The notes beneath the pieces were generated by a model. It made no database searches and was not told the DNA's origin. It was given only the letters and a program-made list of their open reading frames with translations. Below, piece by piece: positions 37,457 to 46,396 of a stretch of DNA of 52,105 bases. This stretch comes from Pseudolactococcus chungangensis CAU 28 = DSM 22330. GTDB taxonomy: Bacteria; Bacillota; Bacilli; Lactobacillales; Streptococcaceae. The stretch lies in assembly GCF_002441885.1 (NCBI RefSeq), contig NZ_JXJT01000013.1, positions 1-52,105 of the forward strand. Direction: 5' to 3'. Each line of letters begins with the position of its first letter. Position 1 is the stretch's first letter. Made by a program: the position numbers and the translations under genes.

Positions 37457-37981
37457 ATGAGTATGAAAACTAAAAATAATTCTTTATGGCTTGTCCTCCT
37501 AGTGATAGCTTTTACAGCTATCACTGTGGGACTGGTCTTTGTCGCAAACAAACCTAGTAAAAGCTCAACGGCAGATAAACCTGCTGCTCAAGCAACAAAC
37601 GGTATGCAAGTCTTCACTAAACTCGCCAAAGCTAAGAAATTTGATGCTACGAAAGTAAAAGAATTGAAAGTTGAAGAACTTAAAGCTGGAAACGGCGATG
37701 TGGTTGCTGAAACTGACACGATTAAAGCTAACTACACTGGTTGGAACGCTAAGGGTGTCATCTTTGACTCAACTAAAAAATCTGCAGATGCACCACTTGC
37801 GCCGATCGAGTTTCCATTAACAGGTGTTATTCCTGGTTGGACAAAAGGCTTGTCTGGTAAAAAAGTGGGCGGTATCTACAAATTGACAATCCCAGCAGAT
37901 ATGGCTTACGGTAACCAAGCACCATCAGCTGAAACATCTGGCCCACTTGAATTCGTTGTCGAAATCATTTCTAAAAAATAA
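37457..37981 (+). CDS. Membrane-anchored FKBP-type peptidyl-prolyl isomerase
   Basis: A 174-aa protein: N-terminal membrane anchor (about 10-30), a Ser/Ala-rich linker, then an FKBP domain (about 65-174) with VIFDSTKK, FPLTGVIPGWTKGLSGKKVGG and MAYGNQAP. It probably folds proteins on the outer face of the membrane. No lipobox is seen. Start choice is open: ATG at 37457 or 37463. A TAAAAT box (37450-37455) lies just upstream, and the only purine-rich site (AGAGGA) is better placed for a three-codon mini-ORF (MVK) that ends at the start region. Confidence 0.88.
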   Translation: MSMKTKNNSLWLVLLVIAFTAITVGLVFVANKPSKSSTADKPAAQATNGMQVFTKLAKAKKFDATKVKELKVEELKAGNGDVVAETDTIKANYTGWNAKGVIFDSTKKSADAPLAPIEFPLTGVIPGWTKGLSGKKVGGIYKLTIPADMAYGNQAPSAETSGPLEFVVEIISKK

Positions 37982-38002
37982 GATCCCCGACGTTTCAAAA
38001 TT

Positions 38003-38040
38003 AAAATGACAGGTTAGCTATCCGCTAACCTGTCATTTTT
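38003..38040. terminator. Bidirectional terminator between FKBP and mgtE
   Basis: AAAATGACAGGTTAGC/GCTAACCTGTCATTTT perfect 16-bp stem with a 5-nt loop, serving the convergent genes on both sides. Confidence 0.95.
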
Positions 38041-38056
38041 AATTTCACTTACTCAT

Positions 38057-39418
38057 TCAAAAGAAATGAATAAAAATCCCAGCGATAGAAAAATAGATAA
38101 AAACACTGGTTAAATCTGACATGGTTGAAATAAAAGGTCCCGAAGCAACAGCAGGGTCGAACCCTAACCGATCCATAGCAACGGGAATCAAAGAGCCTGC
38201 TAAATTTGCAACGGTAATCGCACAGAACATGGCAACACCAACCGCGAGGCCAAGAATCATATTGCCTTTCCATAGACTGACCACGAGAAAAACTGTCAGA
38301 CCGGTCACTGCTCCAGTCACTAACCCCGTCGCAATTTCTGCCAAAATCAAACTAAAGAAGGACCGATTACCCTCATCATTGAGTGATATTCTACGAACAG
38401 AGACTGCGAGGGACTGCGTCCCAGCATTCCCGGCTGTTCCGGTAATCAAACTGATAAAAATTGCCAGAACAGAGGCCTTGCTCACCAAGCCATCAAAGTG
38501 GTCAATCAGACTTGCCGTTCCCATTCCCAAAAATAAGAGTGCGACAAGCCAAGGTAAGCGTTTTGCGGCAGACTGAACTGGATTTTGATTGACATTATCT
38601 GTATTAACACCTGCCAAACCTGAGTAGTCACTTTGCGCTTCATCATCAATAACGTCGATGATGTCATCGACAGTAACAATTCCCAACATGATATTATCAT
38701 GGCTAACAACTGGTAATGCAAGCAGGTCATAATCCCTAAAATAGCGAGCGACTCGTTCTTGTGGCTCTTCAACATCAACTTTAATAATATGTTCATTGAC
38801 AATATCTGAAATCAATGTGTCATCATGAGAAATCAAGAGACTCCGTAAAGAAATCACCCCCAGGAGTTGTTTGCCATTATCCAACACATAGACATAATAA
38901 ATCGTTTCCGCATCTTCAGCTGTTGCTTTGATAACCGTCATGGCAGAGCTAACAGTTTGATTGGCCACAACAGCAACGAACTCCGTTGTCATCAATGAAC
39001 CGGCAGTTTCCTCATCATAATGCATGAGGTTACGAATCTCAGTCACATTTTCTGGGGTCATCTGTGAAAAGATAGCTCTGCGTTCTCGTTTAGTCAGATT
39101 GGTTAAGATATCTGCTGCATTATCTGACGACATGTCATCAAACATCGCTGATAAATATTCAGGTGAAATTTCCTTGAGATAAGGTTTAATATCAACTTCA
39201 TCAAAATCAATATTCTCAAAAATCTCTGACAATTCCTGAGGTGACAAAATACTATAAAGCTCTATACGCTCGTCATCTGCAAAATCCAGATAAAATTGCG
39301 TCTGATCATAAATATGGTGATCCAGAAAAGCTTCTCGGAACTCCCTAATTTCATTATGCTCTAGGAGTTCTTGTAAATTTTCGAAAACATCTTGTGTCAT
39401 CAAATCTTCATTATTCAT
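38057..39418 (-). CDS. mgtE: MgtE magnesium transporter
   Basis: Mg2+-gated Mg2+ channel of 453 aa. The N-terminal superhelical domain spans about 10-130, two CBS domains about 135-260 (DEETAGSLMTTEFVAV, then the second repeat), a plug helix, and five membrane helices from about 285 with the pore motif TGTAGNAGTQS. Complete. Control by the upstream M-box riboswitch makes the assignment secure. GAAAGG precedes the ATG. Confidence 0.96.
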   Translation of the reverse strand: MNNEDLMTQDVFENLQELLEHNEIREFREAFLDHHIYDQTQFYLDFADDERIELYSILSPQELSEIFENIDFDEVDIKPYLKEISPEYLSAMFDDMSSDNAADILTNLTKRERRAIFSQMTPENVTEIRNLMHYDEETAGSLMTTEFVAVVANQTVSSAMTVIKATAEDAETIYYVYVLDNGKQLLGVISLRSLLISHDDTLISDIVNEHIIKVDVEEPQERVARYFRDYDLLALPVVSHDNIMLGIVTVDDIIDVIDDEAQSDYSGLAGVNTDNVNQNPVQSAAKRLPWLVALLFLGMGTASLIDHFDGLVSKASVLAIFISLITGTAGNAGTQSLAVSVRRISLNDEGNRSFFSLILAEIATGLVTGAVTGLTVFLVVSLWKGNMILGLAVGVAMFCAITVANLAGSLIPVAMDRLGFDPAVASGPFISTMSDLTSVFIYFSIAGIFIHFF

Positions 39419-39430
39419 TTATATTAAGGA

Positions 39431-39474
39431 CCCCTTTCTACGATTTCACTTCTTGTGATATCTTGAAACTCGAC
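39431..39474 (-). repeat. Element shared with the hydC-hydB junction
   Basis: This 44-bp stretch just before mgtE matches 27727-27768 at most positions (shared cores GTTTCAAGAT and AATCG-AGAAAGG), including the ribosome-binding site. It is a small dispersed element rather than chance. Confidence 0.5.
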
Positions 39475-39565
39475 CCACGCTAGCGCTCTTACCAAACGAG
39501 GTCAATCACGAACTTTGGTCCGCTCAAAGTCTTTCCTATTTGTTAGTTGTATTACCAATTAAACA

Positions 39566-39610
39566 AATTAAAACTGTACATCAACCATAAGTTGATGTAC
39601 AGTTTTAATT
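39566..39610 (-). terminator. Expression-platform terminator of the M-box riboswitch
   Basis: A perfect 20-bp inverted repeat with a 5-nt loop (arms 39566-39585 and 39591-39610), with the T-rich end of the stem and TTTAATT after it on the minus strand. It lies directly after the aptamer and before mgtE. Confidence 0.9.
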
Positions 39611-39619
39611 ACTTTGTAC

Positions 39620-39776
39620 ATTGGCCTATCGTTGAACTTTAGCACTATACGGCGTAAGAAAAATTCTAGCTACATTGACATTGACCTTCCCGATCACATC
39701 TGTTTAACCTGCTTGGCGTCTCTCGACATTTCGCGGCTGTAGCATATTTCCAGTATAGGAGCCTCATCTAACAATG
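39620..39776 (-). ncRNA. M-box (ykoK) Mg2+ riboswitch
   Basis: On the minus strand the conserved blocks appear in order: GTTAGATGAGGCTCCTATA, GCTACAGCCGCGAAATGTCG, AGAGACGCCAAGCAGGTTAA, then TACGCCGTATAGTGCTAAAG near the 3' end. These are the known M-box core motifs. With Mg2+ bound, the terminator at 39566-39610 should form and shut off mgtE. Confidence 0.93.
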
Positions 39777-40285
39777 ATTGTATTTGAAACAAAGTATAGT
39801 TAACTATACTCTGAAAAAATGGGCAACTCATGCATTTTAGGTATTAGGTCTAATACATAGACCTTTGTGTCTTATCTGACTACCTAGATACCTTTTTATT
39901 GTATCACTTTCCATTCTGCTTGGCTAGATATTTACATGAGAAAATTCATTTTTTACTGAAATAGAATATGTTTGGCTACCGTTCAGAGCATTTGTCATCC
40001 CTTGAAATATCATGACAGTATTCGCATTCTCACCTCTTTACTAACCCTTGTTTTATCAAGTTTAAAAATAAGGGCTATTTTCAAAAAAACTTAATTTAAC
40101 TACTGATCCACAAGCATCATCTCACTGCCACTTCCTAAAAGAAATTAGTTTGAGACCTCCTAACAACACTACCGCAATCAAAAATATCAAACATCATTTT
40201 TTGTGAAAAAGGATTCTCTAAATGATAATCTAAGTGAAGTGATTATCTAAAACTGTCGACACCATAAAAATGGATTCACATAGAC
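39777..40285. other. Gene-free AT-rich stretch upstream of the M-box
   Basis: No ORF with a ribosome-binding site is seen. It holds a perfect 18-bp palindrome AGTATAGTTAACTATACT (39793-39810) and a weaker fold at about 39839-39895 (AGGTATTAGGTCT...AGACCT...ATACCT). The riboswitch promoter should lie here but no clear one stands out. Confidence 0.4.
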
Positions 40286-40316
40286 AAAAAAACTCTCGCT
40301 TACAATGACGAGAAGT
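40286..40316 (-). terminator. Terminator of the relQ-nadK-rluD operon
   Basis: CTTCTCG/CGAGAGT-type stem with a 10-nt loop followed by TTTTTTT on the minus strand. Confidence 0.85.
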
Positions 40317-40344
40317 CCTTTTGGTGATTAACATTCTTTTAAGT

Positions 40345-41241
40345 CTATTCTAAAAGTAACCGCATATCCCGCGGTAATGATGATTCTAACACAATCATTT
40401 CATCTGTAAATGGATGTTTAAAACTAAGAAAGTGACAATGCAAAGCTTGACGTGACATCTTATCACGCTTGCCCCCATATAAATCGTCTCCCAATAAAGG
40501 CGCACCCAAATGCGCGAAATGAACCCGAATTTGGTGCGTCCGACCTGTATGTAGTTGAATATCTACTAGAGTAAAATGTGGCTGTGAGCGAACAATCTCG
40601 TAAGATGTATGTGCGAATTTAGCAGTTGGATGTTCGACATCTACTACTGCACGCTCAATAATTGACCCCTCTTTACGACCAATTGGCAGTTGAATTTCAG
40701 CAGATTGTTCAAGTTTCTCCGATGTATGGACTAAAGCAAAATAGCGCTTCGTCACGCTTTTTTTCTGTAACATCTTATCTAGCAAACTGTGAGCATAACC
40801 GTGTTTAGCAAAAAGCATGAGACCCGATGTATCTTTATCTAGTCTTGTAACCACGTGTACTTTTTGGTTTTCATAATCTTGTGCTTTTAAATAGCCGGCA
40901 ACATAATTACTCATCGTACTATCTGGATAATTCACCCCAGTGACACTAGCAACCCCTGCGGGCTTATCAAGTACAAGAAAATGGTCATCTTCATAGACAA
41001 TAGTCAAGGGCATTTCTTGCTGTTTCAAGGTCACTGTGGCTGTTTCAGCAGGAATATGGATACTTATGACTTCGCCCTCAGATACGCTATAAATAGCGTT
41101 TTGTTTGACACCATTGACCCATAAATCACCACCGTCAAACTTGATTTTAGCTAATAAATTTTTAGAAATACCGTGTTGTTTGAGCAAAGTTTTTAATAAG
41201 ATACCGTCTTGCATCGCATTGACTGTGAAATCGAATCTCAT
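40345..41241 (-). CDS. RluA/RluD-family pseudouridine synthase
   Basis: A 298-aa RNA pseudouridine synthase. It has an S4-like N-terminal part, the catalytic Asp motif VVTRLDKDTSGLMLFAK (about 134-150) and TGRTHQIRVHFAHLGAPLLGDDLYGG near the C-terminus. Whether it acts on 23S rRNA or tRNA cannot be told. Its start overlaps the nadK stop; relQ-nadK-rluD is a conserved streptococcal cluster. Confidence 0.93.
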   Translation of the reverse strand: MRFDFTVNAMQDGILLKTLLKQHGISKNLLAKIKFDGGDLWVNGVKQNAIYSVSEGEVISIHIPAETATVTLKQQEMPLTIVYEDDHFLVLDKPAGVASVTGVNYPDSTMSNYVAGYLKAQDYENQKVHVVTRLDKDTSGLMLFAKHGYAHSLLDKMLQKKSVTKRYFALVHTSEKLEQSAEIQLPIGRKEGSIIERAVVDVEHPTAKFAHTSYEIVRSQPHFTLVDIQLHTGRTHQIRVHFAHLGAPLLGDDLYGGKRDKMSRQALHCHFLSFKHPFTDEMIVLESSLPRDMRLLLE

Positions 41242-42065
41242 TTGACTTCACCAATGAAGGAATTTTTGACACGGTGCCAGAAACCAGTATGCCTCCCATT
41301 GACAAAGGAAATCTCGCCGCCGTCCAGACTATATGTCACAGAAGCGATTTGATCATAAAAATATTCTAGCTGATCCACCGTTAATAAATAATCATCAGCA
41401 TTTTCAAGCTCAATCGTGACTGTATCTTTTTCAGCAATAATCATCGGTGCCCCCAGTGTGCGGTAGACCAGATTATTCAGAGAGGCAACCTCCGTCACTT
41501 GAAAGGCGTGAACCCGAGGATGCATGACCGCGCCACCAATTGACTTGTTATAAGCTGTTGAACCTGTCGGCGTTGAGACAGACAAACCGTCACCGCGGAA
41601 TTTTTCAAAAAGAAAATCTGAAATCTTGACATCCGCGACCAAGGTCTTGGAAGCTCGCTTAATAACTGATTCGTTCAAGGCTAAATGCGTCTTGAGACGA
41701 CCATCAGTAAAATGAATTTGTACCTTCAAGAGTTGGTATTTGAAGGCTTCTTCTGGTTTTTCATTTTGAATTGCTGCAACGACCTGTTCCAATTCATGCT
41801 CTTGAAAGTCTGCATAAAAGCCTAGGTGGCCGGTGTGAACACCAATAAATCGGACTGTTTCTAATTTTGATTCATAATAATGAAGTGCTGCAAGTAGCGT
41901 GCCATCGCCACCGACAGAGATAATAATCTCTGGATTTTCTTCATCAAAAATAAACCCGGCTTCTAGGCATAAAGCTTCCAATGCTGATGCAATGGCCTGG
42001 GTTTTTTTATAAGCATTCTTAACAATCCAAATCTTTTTACCAGTTGTGTTCTTCATCAAAATCAT
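41238..42065 (-). CDS. nadK: NAD kinase
   Basis: ATP-dependent NAD phosphorylation to NADP, 275 aa. It carries GGDGTLL and NES motifs and the DGLSVSTPTGSTAYNKSIGG loop, with GGHTGHL-like VHTGHLGFYAD. The start overlaps the end of relQ by 29 bp; the second ATG (42056) is an equal choice. NADP supply links it to gapN in this window. Confidence 0.95.
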   Translation of the reverse strand: MILMKNTTGKKIWIVKNAYKKTQAIASALEALCLEAGFIFDEENPEIIISVGGDGTLLAALHYYESKLETVRFIGVHTGHLGFYADFQEHELEQVVAAIQNEKPEEAFKYQLLKVQIHFTDGRLKTHLALNESVIKRASKTLVADVKISDFLFEKFRGDGLSVSTPTGSTAYNKSIGGAVMHPRVHAFQVTEVASLNNLVYRTLGAPMIIAEKDTVTIELENADDYLLTVDQLEYFYDQIASVTYSLDGGEISFVNGRHTGFWHRVKNSFIGEVK

Positions 42066-42714
42066 CCCGATTTTCTACACCATCATCAACTTTACGCCGT
42101 GATGGATTAAACAAAAGCTGAGCTTCTTGAATTTCTTCTCGAATGGTACTCATTTCTTCGTCTAAAGCATAAGCAATTTTAGCTGAGACAGCTAAACGTT
42201 TCCGAAGTTCATCAGGAAAAGCACCTTGATATTTATAATTAAGCGAATGTTCAATTGTCGCCCAAAAATTCATAGCCAAGGTCCTAATCTGAATTTCTGC
42301 CAATATATGTTTTCGACCGTCAACCATTTCAACTGGATACTCAATAATCACATGATAACTGCGATAGCCCGATTCCTTTTGATTATTGATATAATCACGT
42401 TCTTGAACAATTTTAAAATCTTTACGCTGGCGCAACAAATTTAATACTTCTTCTACATCTTCTACAAATTGCACCATCACGCGCACACCTGCAATATCTT
42501 GCATTTCTGCAATATTCTCAGGTTTAAATCCGCGCAAACGTGCCTTGTTCTTGATAGATTCAGCAGGTTTGACACGACCCGTCACAAATTCAATCGGCGA
42601 ATGACGATTTTGCTTTTGATATTGTTTACGCGCGCCACGTAGTTTAATTTTAAGTTCTCCGACCGCTTGAATATACGGATCAAGAAAGGCTTCCCAGTTA
42701 AATTTTTCTGTCAT
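42037..42714 (-). CDS. relQ: Small alarmone synthetase RelQ (GTP pyrophosphokinase)
   Basis: Single-domain (p)ppGpp synthetase, 225 aa, with no hydrolase domain. Synthetase motifs: RLRGFKPENIAEMQDIAGVRV, GYRSYHVIIEYP, EIQIRTLAMNFWATIEHSLNYKY. The start is set at MTEKFNWEAFLDPYIQAVGELKIKL, where the family begins, although no good ribosome site is seen; a longer form from 42765 is possible. Product probably raises starvation signalling with cell-wall or redox stress. Confidence 0.92.
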   Translation of the reverse strand: MTEKFNWEAFLDPYIQAVGELKIKLRGARKQYQKQNRHSPIEFVTGRVKPAESIKNKARLRGFKPENIAEMQDIAGVRVMVQFVEDVEEVLNLLRQRKDFKIVQERDYINNQKESGYRSYHVIIEYPVEMVDGRKHILAEIQIRTLAMNFWATIEHSLNYKYQGAFPDELRKRLAVSAKIAYALDEEMSTIREEIQEAQLLFNPSRRKVDDGVENRDDFDEEHNW

Positions 42715-42765
42715 AATGTGGTCTGGATAGCGCATTTTTACTAGATATGACTTGATTGCTGACAT

Positions 42766-43212
42766 TTCTTATCAAGCTATTCTGAACTCATGACATGACT
42801 TGTGAAACAGCTAGATAGATACAGACGCTGTCTGTGTCCTTCAATCACAAATGACTAGCTCTAAATTCCCCCATATCCTAGTGGTAAAACTTGCTATCTC
42901 TCCTTTTTTAGTACAATAAATTCAATATTTCTTACTTATTTTACCATAAAATAAATACAAGCGCCAACGCCGGAGTACCCTTTCAAGCGCAGACAATCTA
43001 ACGAATTAACTAAGACAATTAAGGCTTAAGCTTGAATTTGAAAGGAGCCCGATACACCCTACAGTTCGCGCAATGCGTCAGTTTACCTGATACAAGCTAT
43101 AATGGTAGTTGACAAAAAAGCTAACAAATTTTAAAATAGCTCTAAACTACTATTTATCGGTTTTTTTAGATAATACCCAATTCAACCCTAAACCATAAAA
43201 AAGAGGAGTGCC
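42766..43212. other. Intergenic region between relQ and the CYTH gene
   Basis: No gene found. It contains the CYTH promoter (43109-43137) and a small palindrome ACAGAC-GCT-GTCTGT near 42820. A relQ promoter should lie at the left part; the AT-rich stretch 42900-42960 is the best place. Confidence 0.4.
43109..43137 (+). promoter_or_regulatory. Promoter of the CYTH-domain gene
   Basis: TTGACA (43109-43114), 17-bp spacer, TAAAAT (43132-43137), 75 bp before the start codon. Confidence 0.75.
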
Positions 43213-43803
43213 ATGCAAACTAATCTTGAAATTGAATATAAAACATTACTCAGCTTATCCGAGTTTGATCAGCTAGGTAAACGGTTTAGCCACATTGCCC
43301 CCGTCCGCCAAACCAATCATTACTTTGATACACCTGAGCTTGGATTACGAGGCAATAAATTATCCTTACGCATTCGCACTTTTGATAATGCAGCTGAAAT
43401 GACGCTCAAAATCCCACAAAAAGTTGGTAATTTAGAGCATAATATCGCTTTGACCTCAGAAGAGGCTATGGCGATTTTAGCGACCAAAACACTCCCTCAG
43501 AACTGTGTCAATATCCAAAGCATCCTTGAGATTTTAAAAAGCTACGAGATTAATCTCTCTGATATTCATGTTCTAGGCTCGCTCACAACAACGCGACGCG
43601 AATATAAGACCAATATTGGTCTCATGGCACTAGACAAAAATGAATATTCAGGTAGATTGGATTACGAATTGGAATTAGAAGTCGCCGATGCACTAAGTGG
43701 CGAAAAAAACTTCAATCATTTTTTAAAAGACAATCAGATTGAATATCGTTACGCCCGTAGCAAAGTGGTCAGATTTTTAGAATCTATCGGTAAAATGTCT
43801 TAA
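43213..43803 (+). CDS. CYTH-domain (triphosphate tunnel) protein
   Basis: A 196-aa member of the CYTH superfamily with the N-terminal EIEYK (ExExK) signature, tunnel residues SLRIRTF and MTLKIPQ, and C-terminal YELELEVAD. Such enzymes bind or cleave inorganic triphosphate, thiamine triphosphate or related compounds. It is divergent to relQ, the usual streptococcal arrangement, which hints at a link with nucleotide metabolism. AGAGGAG precedes the ATG. Confidence 0.9.
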   Translation: MQTNLEIEYKTLLSLSEFDQLGKRFSHIAPVRQTNHYFDTPELGLRGNKLSLRIRTFDNAAEMTLKIPQKVGNLEHNIALTSEEAMAILATKTLPQNCVNIQSILEILKSYEINLSDIHVLGSLTTTRREYKTNIGLMALDKNEYSGRLDYELELEVADALSGEKNFNHFLKDNQIEYRYARSKVVRFLESIGKMS

Positions 43804-44147
43804 ATTTATAAATAACATCAAAATAACACCTTTCCTTCCCTAACCCCTTTAACAGAAGCGTTGCGATCGTTTTCTCACTTATTTCCATATCAAATTACTT
43901 TAGTATTAGCCGATATTCTGGTAAAATAATAGTAGTATATACATCGAAAAACTTTTTTTCTATTCCCTTCTCTTTGACACGCTATATCTTAGGGCAGTGA
44001 CATGGTTCATCTGCCTTATTGATATACTCGTTTAACCAAAAAAGTAATACACTTTCGACTTTTTTCAGTTAAACGAGTATAACTAGCTTAAACATTTTAT
44101 TGGAATTTTATACTTTTTCAGATGACAGACTATTAAGAAATTCAGGT
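43804..44147. other. Intergenic region with a palindromic element
   Basis: AT-rich, no gene. Holds the 44023-44081 palindrome; a TAAAAT box near 43930 may be a promoter. No terminator is clear for the CYTH gene. Confidence 0.4.
44023..44081. repeat. Palindromic element TATACTCGTTTAAC...GTTAAACGAGTATA
   Basis: A 14-bp perfect inverted repeat (44023-44036 and 44068-44081) with an inner AAAAAAGT/ACTTTTTT pair. The ends match those of the element at 8942-8993 and the half-element at 152-165. Confidence 0.75.
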
Positions 44148-44681
44148 ATGATCATGACAAGTGAAATCCAACACTACTTTACACTATTTAATGACGATTT
44201 CAGCTATTTTGAAACAGAGCTACACGACTGGTTCCTAAACCCCGTTGTTACACCAAAAACGATAAGAAAAATTCGTGACACCTACCAATTAACTAAAGAT
44301 GTCACGACTTATAATGCCGTCCTTGACCGAGTTTATAAGGCTACTTTAGATTTTCTGACTGTCAGTTTTGCTGGGCGACATACAGGACGTCGTTTCCTTC
44401 TCGCACTTCAAGCTGAAATGGTTGGCAAAACCCCACTTGATTATAATAATCAAGTGCTTTTCAAAATCCTACATCAAATCGACTTCAGCATCTCCGATTT
44501 TGTCAAACATTTTCCCTACGCTAGGGCAAGCCTAGTACGTAATCAACGTAATTTCCATTCAGAAAAACTAAGCACGCTACCGACAACTTTCATTTACTTT
44601 AAAGACGATGCCATCAAAATCGAGCAACGCCCGCAAAGTCAAATTTTTGATTATTTAGATCAAAAAGCAGTTGAACTTTAA
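44148..44681 (+). CDS. Hypothetical protein
   Basis: About 177 aa, soluble, no signal or membrane segment, rich in Phe/Tyr/Asp with predicted helices (IQHYFTLFNDDFSYFETELHDWF, DFSISDFVKHFPYARASLVRNQ). The family is not recognised. The start is uncertain: ATG at 44148 or 44154, or a TTG at 44100; none has a good ribosome site. The stop overlaps the convergent ylbG end by 4 bp. It may be a distant relative of M-protein-trans-acting-type regulator fragments, but no evidence supports that. Confidence 0.6.
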   Translation: MIMTSEIQHYFTLFNDDFSYFETELHDWFLNPVVTPKTIRKIRDTYQLTKDVTTYNAVLDRVYKATLDFLTVSFAGRHTGRRFLLALQAEMVGKTPLDYNNQVLFKILHQIDFSISDFVKHFPYARASLVRNQRNFHSEKLSTLPTTFIYFKDDAIKIEQRPQSQIFDYLDQKAVEL

Positions 44682-45013
44682 AGTTCAACTGCTTTTTTTA
44701 TCTCTTCATTTTTAACTTCTTTTATCGTTTCTTGAAAAGCACTTGAAAAATCTCGATTCAACTGATCAAATTCAGAAACCTTAACAGCTTTTACAAAATG
44801 CAAATCCATCAATTTAGGTACAACCTCGTCAAGCATTGCCGTATCGATATACAAAAGTGCGTAACGAGCTTTTTTACTGCTATAACTCAAATCTCCAAAT
44901 CGACTTAGCTGACGCACATATTTATAACTACTGTAAAAAACATAAATGGCAGTCCTACCTACAATATCAAGCGGAGGAATCGCCGTCTTTTCAAACTCAG
45001 TGGTGATGGCCAT
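44678..45013 (-). CDS. ylbG: YlbG/DUF2129 family protein
   Basis: A 111-aa cytoplasmic protein of the DUF2129 family: VGRTAIYVFYSSYKYVRQLSRFGDLSYSSKKARYALLYID. Function unknown. It overlaps the end of ylbF, with GAAAGGAGG before its ATG, so the pair is coupled, as in many Firmicutes. Confidence 0.85.
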   Translation of the reverse strand: MAITTEFEKTAIPPLDIVGRTAIYVFYSSYKYVRQLSRFGDLSYSSKKARYALLYIDTAMLDEVVPKLMDLHFVKAVKVSEFDQLNRDFSSAFQETIKEVKNEEIKKAVEL

Positions 45014-45371
45014 GGTGACCTCCTTTCTTTAAGGGAAGATTTTCGTCAACAACAATTGCATCAGAAATCACACCCGAAATCGCCTTAGCTAAATCAGAAA
45101 GCGACATCTGCACATCATTTTCTGCTATTTTATACTGGTAAATGGTATCAGTCATCAAGATTTCCTGCTGCAAAGCGCGAATTTCTGGTCGGTAGGTGAT
45201 GTAAGCTCTGTTTTCTTCTAAGGTCTGTAATTTTTGTTGTAGCGCAGCATCTGATTCAAAGGCTAGCTTTCGAGCCTTAAAATCAGCCACTACAGTCAAT
45301 TTTATGAAGGCATCTGACACCCTATCCGCCAGCTCATCTAATTCTATTATTTTTTCATCAATTATCAACAT
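44997..45371 (-). CDS. ylbF: YlbF-family regulator with His-rich tail
   Basis: A 124-aa helical protein of the YlbF/YmcA family. In Bacillus, YlbF works with YmcA and YaaT in RNA decay and in competence and biofilm control. The start is set at MLIIDEKIIELDELADRV; TATAAT (45379-45384) with TTGGTC 18 bp further up lies so close that the mRNA probably begins at this ATG. The C-terminus LKKGGHHGHHH is unusual and could bind metal. It lies upstream of ylbG on the same strand. Confidence 0.82.
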   Translation of the reverse strand: MLIIDEKIIELDELADRVSDAFIKLTVVADFKARKLAFESDAALQQKLQTLEENRAYITYRPEIRALQQEILMTDTIYQYKIAENDVQMSLSDLAKAISGVISDAIVVDENLPLKKGGHHGHHH

Positions 45372-45531
45372 TAGTTTCATTATATCAAAAATTGGTGATT
45401 CTGACCAACCATCAAAAGAGTTTGAGACAAAACTTGTCAAACAACCTGATGATTCATTGAAAACAATACATCATCGGTAAAAATAAGTTGTTGTCGTGAT
45501 AAACTCGTGTTTTTTCAGCGAATAATACACA

Positions 45532-45571
45532 AAAAGAGAAAAGTAACCAAGCAAGGTTACTTTTCTCTTTT
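45532..45571. terminator. Terminator between clpP and ylbF
   Basis: AAAAGAGAAAAGTAACC/GGTTACTTTTCTCTTTT, 17-bp perfect stem with a 6-nt loop; ends clpP on the minus strand. Confidence 0.95.
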
Positions 45572-45611
45572 AATGACTGAGGCCTTTTATCCCAGCATCT
45601 CTTCATATCTC

Positions 45612-46208
45612 TTATTTTAAATCATTACGATTCATGATTTCATCAATAAAACCGTATTCTAAAGTTTCTTCTGCTGACATCCAACGATCACGTTCAGCAT
45701 CTTTATGGATTTTACTAATCGTTTGACCAGAATTTTCAGCCAAAATTCTTTCCAATGTTTTACGAGTTCTTGACAAGTGGTCAGCAACGATTTGCATATC
45801 TGTTTGTTGCGTACCGCCACCAGTACCACCCATTGGTTGGTGAATCAAGTATTCAGCATTCGGCAACATGAACCGTTTACCTTTAGCCCCTGAAGATGCG
45901 ATAATTGTTCCCATAGACGCAGCAACGCCCATGACAATTGTCTGAACATCTGATTTGATGAAATTCATCGTATCTACAATCGCAAGACCTGCAGAGACTG
46001 ACCCACCAGGTGAATTGATATAGAGATAAATGTCTTTAGTTGAATCTTGTGCATCTAGGAATAAAAGTTGCGCAATGACTGCATTAGCCATATTGTCTTC
46101 TACTTCACCTGTCAACATAATGATTCTGTCTTTCAAAAGACGTGAGTAGATATCATACGCGCGTTCACCGCGGCTTGATTGTTCAATGACTGTAGGAATG
46201 AGTGCCAT
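45612..46208 (-). CDS. clpP: ClpP ATP-dependent protease proteolytic subunit
   Basis: Serine protease ring of 198 aa: [15 protein letters not shown], catalytic Ser in [12 protein letters not shown], His in YLIHQPMGG, Asp near the C-terminus. The start is the ATG preceded by AAAGGAG ([10 protein letters not shown]). It works with ClpC/ClpX; MecA (6714-7382) is an adaptor for the same machine. Confidence 0.97.
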   Translation of the reverse strand: MALIPTVIEQSSRGERAYDIYSRLLKDRIIMLTGEVEDNMANAVIAQLLFLDAQDSTKDIYLYINSPGGSVSAGLAIVDTMNFIKSDVQTIVMGVAASMGTIIASSGAKGKRFMLPNAEYLIHQPMGGTGGGTQQTDMQIVADHLSRTRKTLERILAENSGQTISKIHKDAERDRWMSAEETLEYGFIDEIMNRNDLK

Positions 46209-46244
46209 GTGATTAACTCCTTTATTTTCTTTATTATGAATTCT

Positions 46245-46274
46245 ATTATAGCGCATTGGTCAAAAATGGTCAAA
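46245..46274 (-). promoter_or_regulatory. clpP promoter with CtsR operator
   Basis: TTGACC (46268-46273), 17-bp spacer, TATAAT (46245-46250). The tandem heptads GGTCAAA-AAT-GGTCAAA (46258-46274, plus strand) match the CtsR heat-shock operator exactly and overlap the -35 box. Confidence 0.93.
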
Positions 46275-46365
46275 GATTTAGACCGCATGCCGTACCTGCG
46301 TTATGCTTTCCTTATTATAGCAAAAGTCATCCTTTTTTTCCGATACAAAGTCCGTTTGACCCCTA

Positions 46366-46395
46366 GAAAAAAAACGCTGAAAGCAGCGTTTTTAT
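46366..46395 (-). terminator. Terminator after gapN
   Basis: AAACGCTG CTTT CAGCGTTTTTTTT on the minus strand, next to the gapN stop. Confidence 0.9.
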
Positions 46396-46396
46396 T

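Noticed and set aside
39777-40285. Possible transposase remnant upstream of the M-box
   Set aside because: No stretch of transposase-like protein or terminal repeats could be found in any frame.
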